Shown here one piece after another: positions 32,428 to 44,379 of a DNA stretch of 64,000 bases (position 1 is the first letter of the stretch; the number at the start of each line of letters is the position of its first letter). The notes under the pieces were generated by a model. That model was not told where the DNA came from and searched no databases. It saw nothing but the letters and a program-made list of their open reading frames with translations. The position numbers and the translations under genes are program-made. Origin of the DNA: Solirubrobacterales bacterium (lineage in GTDB: Bacteria > Actinomycetota > Thermoleophilia > Solirubrobacterales > 70-9); NCBI GenBank assembly GCA_021155855.1, contig JAJNAZ010000002.1:1-64000 (forward strand). Direction: 5' to 3'.

Positions 32428-33327
32428 TCAGGAGGATGGCACTTCGTAGCCGAGCTCGGCGAGCAGGTCGCCGGCCACGGCCTCGAACTCGGCCCGCTCG
32501 GCGGTGCTCATCTGCTCGCGCCAGGCGCCCGTGCGAGCGCTGGTCGCCGGCTCGGCGGCGAGCGCGTGTGATGTCTTGCGCTCCTCTCCCGCTCGCTCCC
32601 GCCTGCCGCCCGCCGCCGGCAGGTCGCTGAGCTCCGCGAGCCGCACACCGGCGCGCTCCTGATGGCGCAGCATCGCCGGATCGAACTCCAGCTCGATCAG
32701 CTCGCAGACACGGCGCAGCGCGGGCTCCGGCGCGGCGACGAGGTCCTCGTAGCGCAGCTCGAGGTAGCGGCCGCGCAGACGCCGCGCCTGACGGCGCGCC
32801 TCGACAATTCGCCGCTGCCAGCGTTCCGCGGTGTCGGCGATCGGCTTTCCGGCGCCCATGCCCCGCCGGCGGCGCGAAAGCGCCACGTCGCGCCCGTCGC
32901 GAATCAGGTGCACGAACCGGGCCTCCCTCAGCACGCGGCCGATCAGCCGCATGCGTTCGACGTAGATCGGCGTCTTGTCGCCCCAGCGCGGCTTGCCCTC
33001 CCGCTCGGCGCAGAGGACGTAGAAGGCGCGCAGGATCGCGGCAGCGTCGGGCCGGTCGAGCCCCGCGATCCGTTCCCGCAGGCGGTCCGGGTCGAGTCCG
33101 AAGTCGGTCCAGCCACGGGCCGCGACGATCTCGTCGACGAGGTCATCGGTCGCGGCTCCGGCCCGGGCGCGCTCGATCAGCGCCGGCACGAAGTGGGTCT
33201 CCGCCGGGATCGCAAGCCGCGGATGGGCGTCGAGCATCAGGCGCAACAGCGTCGTACCGGAGCGCCCGACGCCGACCACGAACGGCGCCGGTTTGTCAAC
33301 GCCGCGCCCCCGGCGCAGCGGCCTCAC
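32428..33327 (-). CDS. Sulfotransferase family protein (ST4)
   Basis: VGRSGTTLLRLMLDAHPRL; RFVHLIRDGRDVALS; 4-nt overlap with the purQ stop. Confidence 0.88.
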   Translation of the reverse strand: MRPLRRGRGVDKPAPFVVGVGRSGTTLLRLMLDAHPRLAIPAETHFVPALIERARAGAATDDLVDEIVAARGWTDFGLDPDRLRERIAGLDRPDAAAILRAFYVLCAEREGKPRWGDKTPIYVERMRLIGRVLREARFVHLIRDGRDVALSRRRRGMGAGKPIADTAERWQRRIVEARRQARRLRGRYLELRYEDLVAAPEPALRRVCELIELEFDPAMLRHQERAGVRLAELSDLPAAGGRRERAGEERKTSHALAAEPATSARTGAWREQMSTAERAEFEAVAGDLLAELGYEVPSS

Positions 33328-33995
33328 ACCGCCGCGGGCGCCGCGCTACGGACCAGCGACTCGAACAGCTTCAGCCCGTCCGCGGACCCGGTCAGCGGGT
33401 CGACCGCATGCTCGGGATGGGGCATCAGGCCGACGACGTTGCCGCGTTCGTTGGCCATCCCCGCGACATCGGCGACGGAGCCGTTCGGGTTTTCGCCAGC
33501 CGCGTAGCGAAAGACGATCCGGCCGCTCTCCTCGAGCTCGGCCAGCGCCTGCGGCGGCGCAAACCAGCGCCCACTCAGGTGCTTGACGGGGATCGAGAGT
33601 CGGTCGCCCCGCTGACAGGCCGCCGTAGCCGCGGTGTCGGTGCGCTCGACCTCGACCTCGACCTGGCGGCAGACGAAGCGCAGGCCGGCGTTCGGCAGCA
33701 GCGCCCCGGGGAGCAGGCCGGCCTCGCAAAGCACCTGGAACCCGTTGCAGATCCCGAGCACGGGTCGGCCGGCGGCGGCGAACTCGCGCACGGCCTCCAT
33801 CGCCGGGGCGAACCGCGCGATCGCGCCCGCGCGCAGATAGTCACCGTATGAGAACCCGCCGGGGATGACCACCGCGGCGAGGTCGCCGAGCTCGGCCTCG
33901 CGGTGCCAGACCAGCCTCGCCTCGTCGACGCGCTCACAGGCGAGCACCGCATCACGCTCGTCGCACGATCCGGGGAACTGAAGCACCCCGATCAT
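33324..33995 (-). CDS. purQ: Phosphoribosylformylglycinamidine synthase, glutaminase subunit
   Basis: IGVLQFPGSCDERDAV...GGFSYGDYLRAGAIAR...GICNGFQVLCEAGLLPGAL. Confidence 0.96.
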   Translation of the reverse strand: MIGVLQFPGSCDERDAVLACERVDEARLVWHREAELGDLAAVVIPGGFSYGDYLRAGAIARFAPAMEAVREFAAAGRPVLGICNGFQVLCEAGLLPGALLPNAGLRFVCRQVEVEVERTDTAATAACQRGDRLSIPVKHLSGRWFAPPQALAELEESGRIVFRYAAGENPNGSVADVAGMANERGNVVGLMPHPEHAVDPLTGSADGLKLFESLVRSAAPAAV

Positions 33996-34228
33996 CCTGA
34001 TTCAGATCCCGTCGACAAGATTTCGTAGTCCTCGATCAGCGGATTCGCGAGCAGCTTCTCGCACAGCGCCTCGAGGTCGGCCCCGTCCTCGGCCTCGAGC
34101 TCGACCAGGCGCCCGACGCGAACGTGCGAGACGCCGTCGAAGCCGAGCGCCGGCAGTGCTCGCTCGACCGCCTTCCCCTGGGGATCGAGGATGCCCTCCT
34201 TGGGCCGGATCAGCACGCGCGCCTTCAC
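33992..34228 (-). CDS. purS: Phosphoribosylformylglycinamidine synthase subunit PurS
   Basis: KARVLIRPKEGILDPQGKAVERALPALGFDGVSHVRVGRLVEL. Confidence 0.95.
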   Translation of the reverse strand: MKARVLIRPKEGILDPQGKAVERALPALGFDGVSHVRVGRLVELEAEDGADLEALCEKLLANPLIEDYEILSTGSESG

Positions 34229-34235
34229 CGGTCTG

Positions 34236-34241
34236 AATCTA
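34236..34241 (-). promoter_or_regulatory. Candidate -10 element TAGATT for purS (leaderless GTG start at 34228)
   Basis: TAGATT ends 7 nt before the GTG start, inside the 3' end of the upstream sulfotransferase gene. Confidence 0.5.
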
Positions 34242-35258
34242 GCGATCGACCCGGCCGCCCAGCCGGCGTGAGCGGCGCCTCGCGCGGCCCATGAACCCCG
34301 AGAGCCGGGACCGTGCGGGCGGCGGGGTGAGGTCGAGCGGCGTCTCGCCGGCGTCCAGCTCGAGGACCTCGGAGTAGCCCGCCTGCTCGAGCTCGGGCTC
34401 GATCGCGATCAGCCGCGCCGCGCGCGCCCAGCGCGGATCGTCGGCGAGGTGGACTTCGGGGCCGCGGCTGATGTGCGCCCGGGCCCAGTCGACGACCGGG
34501 TCCGGCGGCGCGCGGCCGGTGAGCTCATAGATCCGCTCAAGCTGGCCGCCGGGATCGGCGCTCAGGTCCTCGAGGCGGACGAGCGCGTAGCGGTCGCCGA
34601 ACAGCCGCGCGCCGTCCCCGCTCGTGGTCTCGAAGGCGGCCTTCCAGACGATCAGGGGGCGGAGGAAGTCCGGGATGTCGGCGGGGAGGTCGAGCGAGCG
34701 CCGGCGGGCGATCACCTCCTCCGAGATCCTGCGACTCGACCACAGGGGCCGCCCGGTGCGGGCGGTGAAGAAGGTCTCGGCGTCCGGATAGAGGTCGATG
34801 CGCCGGCGCCGACCCAGCAGCATCGAGGCGGTCACCGCACGCGGGTCGCGGACCAGGTGAACGACCGCGGCCTCGGGATCGAGCTGCGCGAGCGCTCCGA
34901 GCTTGTGGTGGAATCGGGTCTCCTTGATCGCCACGTCGGGCGCCTGGTCGAGCAGGTACGCGAGCAACGCCTCGACGTGCGCCGGCAGCCCCGGCTCGAG
35001 CTCTTCCTCGGGCGCTCGCGGCCCGCCACAGTTGAAAAGCTCGATCGGCAGCTCCGCGAACCGCTCGGATCGGAAGCGCTCGCGCGCCGCGCGGGTCTCT
35101 GCGAAGGCGTCCTCGTATCGCGCTCCGCTGCCGCCGCCGACTGTCGCGGCTTCCTCGCGCAGCGGCTCATAGAAGCAGCGCAGGCCGGGATCCTCGCCCA
35201 GCGCGTCATAGAGGATCGTCGTGCCGGACCGGCGCAGTCCGACGATGAACAGGTTCAT
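34239..35258 (-). CDS. Sulfotransferase family protein (ST5, divergent)
   Basis: GLRRSGTTILYDALGEDPGLRCFYEPL; AVVHLVRDPRAVTASML. Confidence 0.8.
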   Translation of the reverse strand: MNLFIVGLRRSGTTILYDALGEDPGLRCFYEPLREEAATVGGGSGARYEDAFAETRAARERFRSERFAELPIELFNCGGPRAPEEELEPGLPAHVEALLAYLLDQAPDVAIKETRFHHKLGALAQLDPEAAVVHLVRDPRAVTASMLLGRRRRIDLYPDAETFFTARTGRPLWSSRRISEEVIARRRSLDLPADIPDFLRPLIVWKAAFETTSGDGARLFGDRYALVRLEDLSADPGGQLERIYELTGRAPPDPVVDWARAHISRGPEVHLADDPRWARAARLIAIEPELEQAGYSEVLELDAGETPLDLTPPPARSRLSGFMGRARRRSRRLGGRVDR

Positions 35259-35288
35259 CCGTTCAGGGTAGGGATCGCGGGCGCGGCG

Positions 35289-36140
35289 CTAGAGGCGCCG
35301 GTCCGTGATCCGCTCGTAGGCCTCGACGTACTTGGCCCGCGTGTTGGCGACCACGTCGTCGGGAAGCTCGGGGCCGGGCGGGCTGTGGTCCCACCCCGAC
35401 TGGTCGAGCCAATCGCGAACGTACTGCTTGTCGAACGAGGCCTGCGCGCGGCCGGGCTCGTAGGCATCAGCGGGCCAGAAGCGCGAGGAATCCGGGGTCA
35501 GCACCTCGTCGCCGAGCACGATCTCCGCGCCGGGGGAGGCGCCGAACTCGAACTTGGTGTCGGCGATGATGATCCCGCGCTCGCCGGCGTGAGTCGCCGC
35601 GTGCTCGTAGAGCTCGAGCGTGATCCTGCGCAGGTCCTCGATCAGCGCCCGGTCGCCGATCAGCTCGGCAGCGCGCTCGAAGTCGATGTTCTCGTCGTGC
35701 TCGCCGAGCTCCGCCTTGGTCGCCGGGGTGAAGATCGGCTCGGGCAGCTTGTCGGATTCGCGCAGGCCCGCCGGCAGCTCGATCCCGCAGACGGAACCCG
35801 TGTCGCGATACTCGCGCCAGCCGGAGCCGGAGAGGTATCCCCGGGCGACGCACTCGACCGGATACATCTCCAGCCGCCTCACGCGCAGCGCCCTGCCCTC
35901 GACCTCCGCCGGGACGTCCTCGGAGATGTAGTGGTTGGGGCAGATGTGGCCGGTGGTCTCGAACCAGAACACCGACATCTGGCTCAGCACCTTGCCCTTG
36001 TCGGGGATCGGCGTCGGCAGGACCACGTCATACGCGGAGATTCGATCGGAGGCGACCATCAGCAGGTCGTCCTCGACCTGGTACATCTCGCGGACCTTGC
36101 CGGAGGCGAGCAGTCGGAGATCGGCGAGCGCTGCGGTCAT
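35289..36140 (-). CDS. purC: SAICAR synthase
   Basis: [29 protein letters not shown]...[16 protein letters not shown]...IADTKFEFG. Confidence 0.96.
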   Translation of the reverse strand: MTAALADLRLLASGKVREMYQVEDDLLMVASDRISAYDVVLPTPIPDKGKVLSQMSVFWFETTGHICPNHYISEDVPAEVEGRALRVRRLEMYPVECVARGYLSGSGWREYRDTGSVCGIELPAGLRESDKLPEPIFTPATKAELGEHDENIDFERAAELIGDRALIEDLRRITLELYEHAATHAGERGIIIADTKFEFGASPGAEIVLGDEVLTPDSSRFWPADAYEPGRAQASFDKQYVRDWLDQSGWDHSPPGPELPDDVVANTRAKYVEAYERITDRRL

Positions 36141-36194
36141 GCGCGGCCGATGCTAACAACGGGTACGGCGCGTCCCGCCGGCAACCGGGCGCCG

Positions 36195-37481
36195 CTAGTC
36201 CAACCGCTCGAGGCGGGCGAGCACCTCCGGCACGTGGGCGAGGGACGCGCCCGGGTCGAGGACCCTCTCAAGGTCGAGATCAGGCGCCGCCTCGCCGAGC
36301 AAGTCCTGGAACGGTACGCCCTCGTCCCAAGCCCTCTGTGCCACCTGCTGGACGAGCCGGTAGGCGTCGTCGCGGGCCATCCCCGACTCGATCAGCGCCG
36401 TCAGCGCCCGCTGGCTGAACAGGGCGCCGTGGGTGAGCTCGAGGTTGGCCCGCATGCGGTCCGCGTGCACGGTCATCCCCTCCACCACCCGCAGGGCGAG
36501 ATGTTGCATGTAGTCGAGCAGGGCGGTGGCGTCGGGAAGGATCACCCGCTCGGCGCCGGAATGGGAGATGTCGCGCTCGTGCCAGAGGGCGACGTTCTCG
36601 AGCCCGGCCTGCGAGTAGCCGCGGAGCACGCGCGCCAGCCCGCAGATCCGCTCGCTGGTGATCGGATTGCGCTTGTGGGGCATCGCGGAGGAGCCCTTCT
36701 GGGCGCCGGGGGCGAACGGCTCCTCGACCTCGCGGACCTCGGTCCGCTGCAGGCTGCGAATCTCCTGAGCGAAGCGCTCGAGCCCGGCACCGGCGAGCGC
36801 GACGGCCGCCAGCACCTGCGCGTGGCGGTCGCGCGGCACGACCTGAGTCGCGGCGTGTTCGGCGCGCAGCCCGAGCCGGTCGATCACCGTTGCCTCGACC
36901 GCCGGCGGGAGGGAGGCGTAGGTTCCGACGGCGCCGGAGAGCTTGCCGACCGCGGCCTGCTCGAACGCGGACCGCAGCCGCTCGAGGTTGCGGTCGGCCT
37001 CGAAGGCGAAGCCTGCGAGCCGGAGGCCGAAGGTGGTCGGCTCGGCGTGGACGCCGTGGGTCCGCCCGACGCATAGGGTCTCCGCGTGCTCGCGCGCCCG
37101 CGCGACGAGGGCATCGCGGTAGGTGGTCGCGCCCTCGACCAGGATCGTTCCCGCCTCCACGAGCTGCAGGCCGAGGGCCGTGTCGAGCACGTCGGAAGAC
37201 GTGAGCCCGTAATGGATCCAGCGCCCCTCCTCTCCGATCGAGGCGGCGACGACGTCGATGAAGGCGGCGACATCGTGGTTGGTGGTGCGCTCGCGCTCCT
37301 TGACCGCCTCGACGGTGAACGAGGCGCGCTCGCGGCACGCAGCTGCGGCCTCGGCCGGCACGGTCCCGGCGGCCGCCAGCGCGTCGGTCGCCGCCAGCTC
37401 GACCTCCAGCCAGCCCTGCATCCGGCGCTCGTCGGTCCAGACCGCCCCGATCTCGTCTCTTGTGTAGCGCTCGATCATCCT
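36195..37481 (-). CDS. purB: Adenylosuccinate lyase
   Basis: MIERYTRDEIGAVWTDERRMQGWLEVELAATDALA...APGAQKGSSAMPHKRNPI; start set at internal ATG. Confidence 0.95.
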   Translation of the reverse strand, partial: RMIERYTRDEIGAVWTDERRMQGWLEVELAATDALAAAGTVPAEAAAACRERASFTVEAVKERERTTNHDVAAFIDVVAASIGEEGRWIHYGLTSSDVLDTALGLQLVEAGTILVEGATTYRDALVARAREHAETLCVGRTHGVHAEPTTFGLRLAGFAFEADRNLERLRSAFEQAAVGKLSGAVGTYASLPPAVEATVIDRLGLRAEHAATQVVPRDRHAQVLAAVALAGAGLERFAQEIRSLQRTEVREVEEPFAPGAQKGSSAMPHKRNPITSERICGLARVLRGYSQAGLENVALWHERDISHSGAERVILPDATALLDYMQHLALRVVEGMTVHADRMRANLELTHGALFSQRALTALIESGMARDDAYRLVQQVAQRAWDEGVPFQDLLGEAAPDLDLERVLDPGASLAHVPEVLARLERLD

Positions 37482-37568
37482 GCGACCGCATCGGCCCCGG
37501 ACGAATCCAAGCAGAGCTTGGATCACCGGTCGCTATCGCTCCCTGGGAGGAGCCGATCGGCGTTGGTT

Positions 37569-38072
37569 CTAGGCGTTGATTATCCGAATCGCAAGCAGGC
37601 CGGCGTTCTTTGCCCCGTCGATGGCGACGCAGGCGACCGGCACCCCGGGCGGCATCTGCACCGCCGAGAGCAGTGCGTCGAGGCCACCGAGGCTCTTGCC
37701 GAGCACGGGCACCCCGATCACCGGCAGGTCGGTGTGCGCGGCGGCGACGCCGGGCAGTGCCGCCGACATCCCGGCGCCCGCGATCAGCACCTTGAGGCCG
37801 CGCATGCGGGCCGCGTGGCAGTACTCACGCACCTTCTCAGGATCGCGATGGGCGCTCATCACGCGGACCTCGTAGCGAATCCCCGCCTCCTGCAGCGCCG
37901 CACCCGCCGGCTGCAGCTTCGGCTTGTCGTTCTTCGAGCCCATGATGATCCCGACCAGGGGGGCATCGACCTCGATCTCCTCGAACGCGGCCTCGACCTC
38001 GGGCATCGGCTCGGGCGTGGTCGTCGCGGGCGTCTCGACATCCGTCTCGGCGCCGCGCTCGTGCATCTCCAC
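37569..38072 (-). CDS. purE: 5-(carboxyamino)imidazole ribonucleotide mutase
   Basis: [40 protein letters not shown]...[26 protein letters not shown]. Confidence 0.95.
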   Translation of the reverse strand: MEMHERGAETDVETPATTTPEPMPEVEAAFEEIEVDAPLVGIIMGSKNDKPKLQPAGAALQEAGIRYEVRVMSAHRDPEKVREYCHAARMRGLKVLIAGAGMSAALPGVAAAHTDLPVIGVPVLGKSLGGLDALLSAVQMPPGVPVACVAIDGAKNAGLLAIRIINA

Positions 38073-38104
38073 GTGTGGTCTCTCCTTGTTGTCGGCTGTG
38101 GACG

Positions 38105-39379
38105 CTATGCGGCGGCCACCCGTTCGACCGCGCGCTCGGCGATATCGGTACGCATCTGCCTGCCCTCGAACTCGATCAGCTCCGCGGCCCCATAGGCGGC
38201 CGCGCGCGCCGCTCCGGGAGTCGGGCCGAGGCCGGTGACGTTCAAGACCCGGCCACCGGCGGTGACGATCGCACCGCTCGCGTCGCGGGACGTGCCCGCA
38301 TGGGTCACCTCGACGTCGCCGGGCACCCGGTCGAGCCCCCTGATCACATCACCCTTCGACAAGCTCACCGGATAGCCGGCAGATGCGAGCACCACGGTGA
38401 CGGCCCACGCATCGGCGAAGTCGGCCCGCGCATCGGCGAGCCCGCCCGGCTCCCGCGCCGCAAGACAGAGCTCCAACAGGTCGGTCTTCAGGCGCGGCAG
38501 CACCGCCTGCGTCTCGGGGTCTCCGAAGCGGCAGTTGAACTCGAGCACCTTTGGGCCGCCCGGGGTCAGCATCAGCCCCGCGTAGAGCACGCCGTGAAAC
38601 GGGGTTCCGCGACGGCGCATCAGCTCGACGATCGGGCGGTGGACTGTGTCGATGATCTCCTCGATTCGATCGGCATCGAAGCCGGGCACCGGCGAGTAGC
38701 TGCCCATCCCGCCCGTGTTCGGGCCCCGGTCGCGGTCCTGGATGCGCTTGTAGTCCTGCGCCGGAGCCAGCGCAAGCACGTTCTCGCCGTCGCAGAGCGC
38801 CAACAGCGAGAGCTCCTCGCCCTCGAGGTATTCCTCCAGCACTACCTCGGTGGCCCCGAAGCGCCGCTCGACGAAGAAGGCGTCGACGGCCTCCCGCGCC
38901 TCGGCCTCCGTGGAACAGATGATCACGCCCTTGCCCGCGGCGAGCCCGTCGGCCTTGAGCACCGCCGGATAAGGCGCGTGGGCGAGGTGCTCGAGCGCCT
39001 CCTCGCGCGTGCGAAGCACGGCGTGGCCCGCGGTCGGCACCCCCGCCTCGGCCATCAGCGACTTCGCGTGCACCTTCGATCCCTCCAGCCTCGCCGCCGC
39101 CGCGCTGGGGCCGAACGCGGGCACGCCGCGAGCTTCGAGGGCGTCGACGAGGCCCTCCACCAGCGGCGCCTCCGGCCCGACGACAACCAGGTCGCAGCCC
39201 TCGGTCGCGGCGGCGTCGACGATTGCCGCCACATCGCTCCCGGCCTCGCGGCAGCGGGCCTCGGCGCAGATCCCGGCGTTGCCGGGCGTACTCAAGAGCT
39301 CGGGCTTTGCGTCCGAACGCGCGAGCGCGCGCACGATCGCGTGCTCCCGCCCACCGCCACCTACGACCAGGACCCTCAC
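38105..39379 (-). CDS. purD: Phosphoribosylamine-glycine ligase
   Basis: [20 protein letters not shown]...[15 protein letters not shown]...[16 protein letters not shown]. Confidence 0.96.
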   Translation of the reverse strand: MRVLVVGGGGREHAIVRALARSDAKPELLSTPGNAGICAEARCREAGSDVAAIVDAAATEGCDLVVVGPEAPLVEGLVDALEARGVPAFGPSAAAARLEGSKVHAKSLMAEAGVPTAGHAVLRTREEALEHLAHAPYPAVLKADGLAAGKGVIICSTEAEAREAVDAFFVERRFGATEVVLEEYLEGEELSLLALCDGENVLALAPAQDYKRIQDRDRGPNTGGMGSYSPVPGFDADRIEEIIDTVHRPIVELMRRRGTPFHGVLYAGLMLTPGGPKVLEFNCRFGDPETQAVLPRLKTDLLELCLAAREPGGLADARADFADAWAVTVVLASAGYPVSLSKGDVIRGLDRVPGDVEVTHAGTSRDASGAIVTAGGRVLNVTGLGPTPGAARAAAYGAAELIEFEGRQMRTDIAERAVERVAAA

Positions 39380-39657
39380 AGCGAGCCGGTGAACTCCTCA
39401 GCGTCGATCGCGGTCAGCGTCTCGTTCATGACCGTGCCGCGCGAGCCCATCTCGACCGAGAGCTTCGCCATCGTCTTCTCGTCGGGTGCCTCGACCACGC
39501 TGACGAAGTCGTATTCGCCCAGGGTCGCCCACTGGTTGAGCACCTTGACGCCGAGCTGCTCGACCTCCTTGGTCACCTCGTGCACCCGGGTGGGGTTGTC
39601 CTTCAGCGTCTTCACCCCGTCCGACGTCAGCCGCGTGAGCATGATGTAGGTCGGCAT
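39376..39657 (-). CDS. GYD-domain protein
   Basis: MPTYIMLTRLTSDGVKTLKDNPTRVHEVTKEVEQLGVKVLNQWATLGEYDFVSVVEAPDE; overlaps purD start. Confidence 0.85.
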   Translation of the reverse strand: MPTYIMLTRLTSDGVKTLKDNPTRVHEVTKEVEQLGVKVLNQWATLGEYDFVSVVEAPDEKTMAKLSVEMGSRGTVMNETLTAIDAEEFTGSL

Positions 39658-39767
39658 CGTCTCTCCTTCTCGCTCTGGATCTCGAACGCAGCCTCCTTTC
39701 TTTCACGTCGCGCGGGATCGTGCAAGTCCGTGCGCCTGCAGCACGCGCCAGCGGGTAGACCAAGGGC

Positions 39768-40409
39768 ATGCAGAAGCTGGTCCCGCTCGTCTTGCGATCC
39801 TGGTCGCTGCCCTTGATCGTGCTGGCGCTGGTCGCGCCCAGCGTCGCCGCCTTCTCGCTGGTCGGTCCGCAACTCGGACTCGCGGTCGGTGCGCTCACGG
39901 TGGCCGTGGTGATCGTCCTCGCGGCGCGGGCGCGCTTCGACGAGGAGATCGAGGTCGCCGCCGCCACCGATCCCCGCTACCGGCTCCTGGTCGTCACCCC
40001 CGGACCGCTCGACGACCCAAAGCTGGTGGAGAGGATCGCCGCGATCGCATCCGAGGGCGAGTCGGTCTTCGGTGGCGGCCCGGCCGAGCTGCGCGTGGTG
40101 GTGCCGGCGCGCTCCTCGAGGCTGGACCGCTGGGCGACCGACCTCGAGCCGGCACGCGCGGCCGCCAGCCGCGCGCTCGCCGTGACCCTGGGTGCGCTCG
40201 GCGTCGCCGGCCTCGACGCCGGCGGTCGGATCGGTGACGGCGACGCGATCCAGGCGATCGAGGACGAGTTGCGCCGCTTCTCCGCTCGCGAGGTGGTGCT
40301 GGTCGATGGCCCGGGCCTTGGCTTGGGCGAGGTCGAGGAGGTTCGCCGCCGGCTCGACCGTCCCGTGCGCGGGCTGGCTCAGGCGACCGCTTCGAGCAGG
40401 CTCGCGTAG
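39768..40409 (+). CDS. Membrane-anchored protein of unknown function
   Basis: Two N-terminal hydrophobic segments then a soluble region; 3' end overlaps the convergent GT gene. Confidence 0.5.
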   Translation: MQKLVPLVLRSWSLPLIVLALVAPSVAAFSLVGPQLGLAVGALTVAVVIVLAARARFDEEIEVAAATDPRYRLLVVTPGPLDDPKLVERIAAIASEGESVFGGGPAELRVVVPARSSRLDRWATDLEPARAAASRALAVTLGALGVAGLDAGGRIGDGDAIQAIEDELRRFSAREVVLVDGPGLGLGEVEEVRRRLDRPVRGLAQATASSRLA

Positions 40410-41479
40410 TCGGAGACCGTCCGCTCCCAGGCGAATCGGTCGCGCGCCCGGCGGGCACCGGCGCGGAGGCCTTCCAGTCGCTCGCCTTCGCTCACCTCGC
40501 GCATCGCCGCGGCCAGACCGCGCACGCTGGGGATCCGCGCCCGGATCCCGGACCGCGCCCGTCCCCAGGGCCAGCTGCGGACGAGCAGGCCGTTCTCGCC
40601 GTCACCGATGACCTCGTTCATCGGCGGGTCGTCATTGGTGATCACCGGCAGCCCGAGCGCCATCGACTCGTACAGGTGCAGCCCGAGACCCTCCCAGCGG
40701 CTCGGCGCGACGCAGGCGTCGGCGGAGGCGAACAGCCGCAGGTGCTCATCGGTGGGCAGGTCGTCGAGGATCACCTCGACCCGTGGATCGCGCGCCGCGC
40801 CGCGCTCGAGCAGCTCGAGCTTGCGCTCGACCTGGCCCTTGATCACGAGGCGCGCCTCGCCGGGCAGGCGCCGAAACGCGCGCAGCACCTGCGCCACCGG
40901 CTTGCGCCTGCTGAGAAAGCCGGCCGGATAGAAGAAGTCGATGCCGGCCGCCGGGGGGCTGGCGCGCCGGCCGGGATCGCGGCGATCGCTCGCGTGGGCG
41001 AGCAGCTCCGGGTGGATGCCCCAGTGAACCCGCGGGCTGTCGATCCCCATGACCGCGTAGCGTTCCTGTTCACACGCGGTCATCGAGTAGACGACGTCGA
41101 GGGCGCGCTTGGCGGGCTCGACGTGCTCGCGTGCGAACTGCTCCCAGACGAAGCGCCCGACCGTGCGCACCCCGGTCGCCCGGAGGGCCTCGATCGCCTC
41201 GAAGCCGTAGTTCTGGTCGAAGAGGGCGAGCTCGAGCTCGTGCTCGCGCCCCCAGGCGACGAGCTCAGCGGCCGGGATCCGGTACTCGGAGGCCTCGGTG
41301 ACCCGCGGCTGGTCCCAGACCCCGCTCCGGTCCACGAACGCGGGGCGGATGTTGGACGCTCGGGTCGGCCGCGCGAGCACGAAGGTCTCGTGTCCGAGCG
41401 AGTCGAGCGCCGAGCGCAGTTGTCGCGCGACGACCCCCTGCCCGCGGTTGAACCAGTAGGCGCAGATCCCGATTCGCAT
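40379..41479 (-). CDS. Glycosyltransferase, paralog of the two in the sulfotransferase block
   Basis: MRIGICAYWFNRGQGVVARQLRSALDSLGHETFVLARPTR...ADACVAPSRWEGLGLHLYESMALGLPVITNDDPPMNEVI. Confidence 0.85.
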   Translation of the reverse strand: MRIGICAYWFNRGQGVVARQLRSALDSLGHETFVLARPTRASNIRPAFVDRSGVWDQPRVTEASEYRIPAAELVAWGREHELELALFDQNYGFEAIEALRATGVRTVGRFVWEQFAREHVEPAKRALDVVYSMTACEQERYAVMGIDSPRVHWGIHPELLAHASDRRDPGRRASPPAAGIDFFYPAGFLSRRKPVAQVLRAFRRLPGEARLVIKGQVERKLELLERGAARDPRVEVILDDLPTDEHLRLFASADACVAPSRWEGLGLHLYESMALGLPVITNDDPPMNEVIGDGENGLLVRSWPWGRARSGIRARIPSVRGLAAAMREVSEGERLEGLRAGARRARDRFAWERTVSDYASLLEAVA

Positions 41480-41551
41480 CGCGCGCGAGTATCGCGCTCA
41501 CCGGTCGGAGCCGGCTTCGCCGTTGCCTCGGTCGTGAGCCGTCCGCCGCTG

Positions 41552-44143
<2,592 letters not shown>

Positions 44144-44152
44144 GTTTGGTGA

Positions 44153-44192
44153 AGTCTAAAGACCTATAAGGGAACTGTCAAGAAAATCTTAG
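44153..44192 (-). promoter_or_regulatory. clpB promoter TTGACA-N17-TAGACT with overlapping CTAAGATTTTCTTGACAG motif
   Basis: -10 at 44153-44158, -35 at 44176-44181, 17-nt spacer, start codon at 44143. Confidence 0.75.
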
Positions 44193-44379
44193 TTGGGTTA
44201 GCTCAGATCAACGGCCCTGCGTGGGCGCGGCGTGGCCGATGAGGAGAGCCTAGCCGCCCGGACAGGCGTCGAGGCGCACGTTTGCAGTCCTTGAGCGCAG
44301 TCAACGCACGACTCGGCGCGTGGCGGGGCTGCGTCGGCGCTGAGGCCCGAGTGGCCGCTTTTGCGTCATTGTTGCCTGC

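Noticed and set aside
34449-37076. Very long plus-strand ORF (875 aa) opposite ST5/purC/purB
   Set aside because: Antisense mirror ORF in high-GC DNA; His/Arg/Asp-rich translation with no domain, while the opposite strand encodes well-known enzymes.
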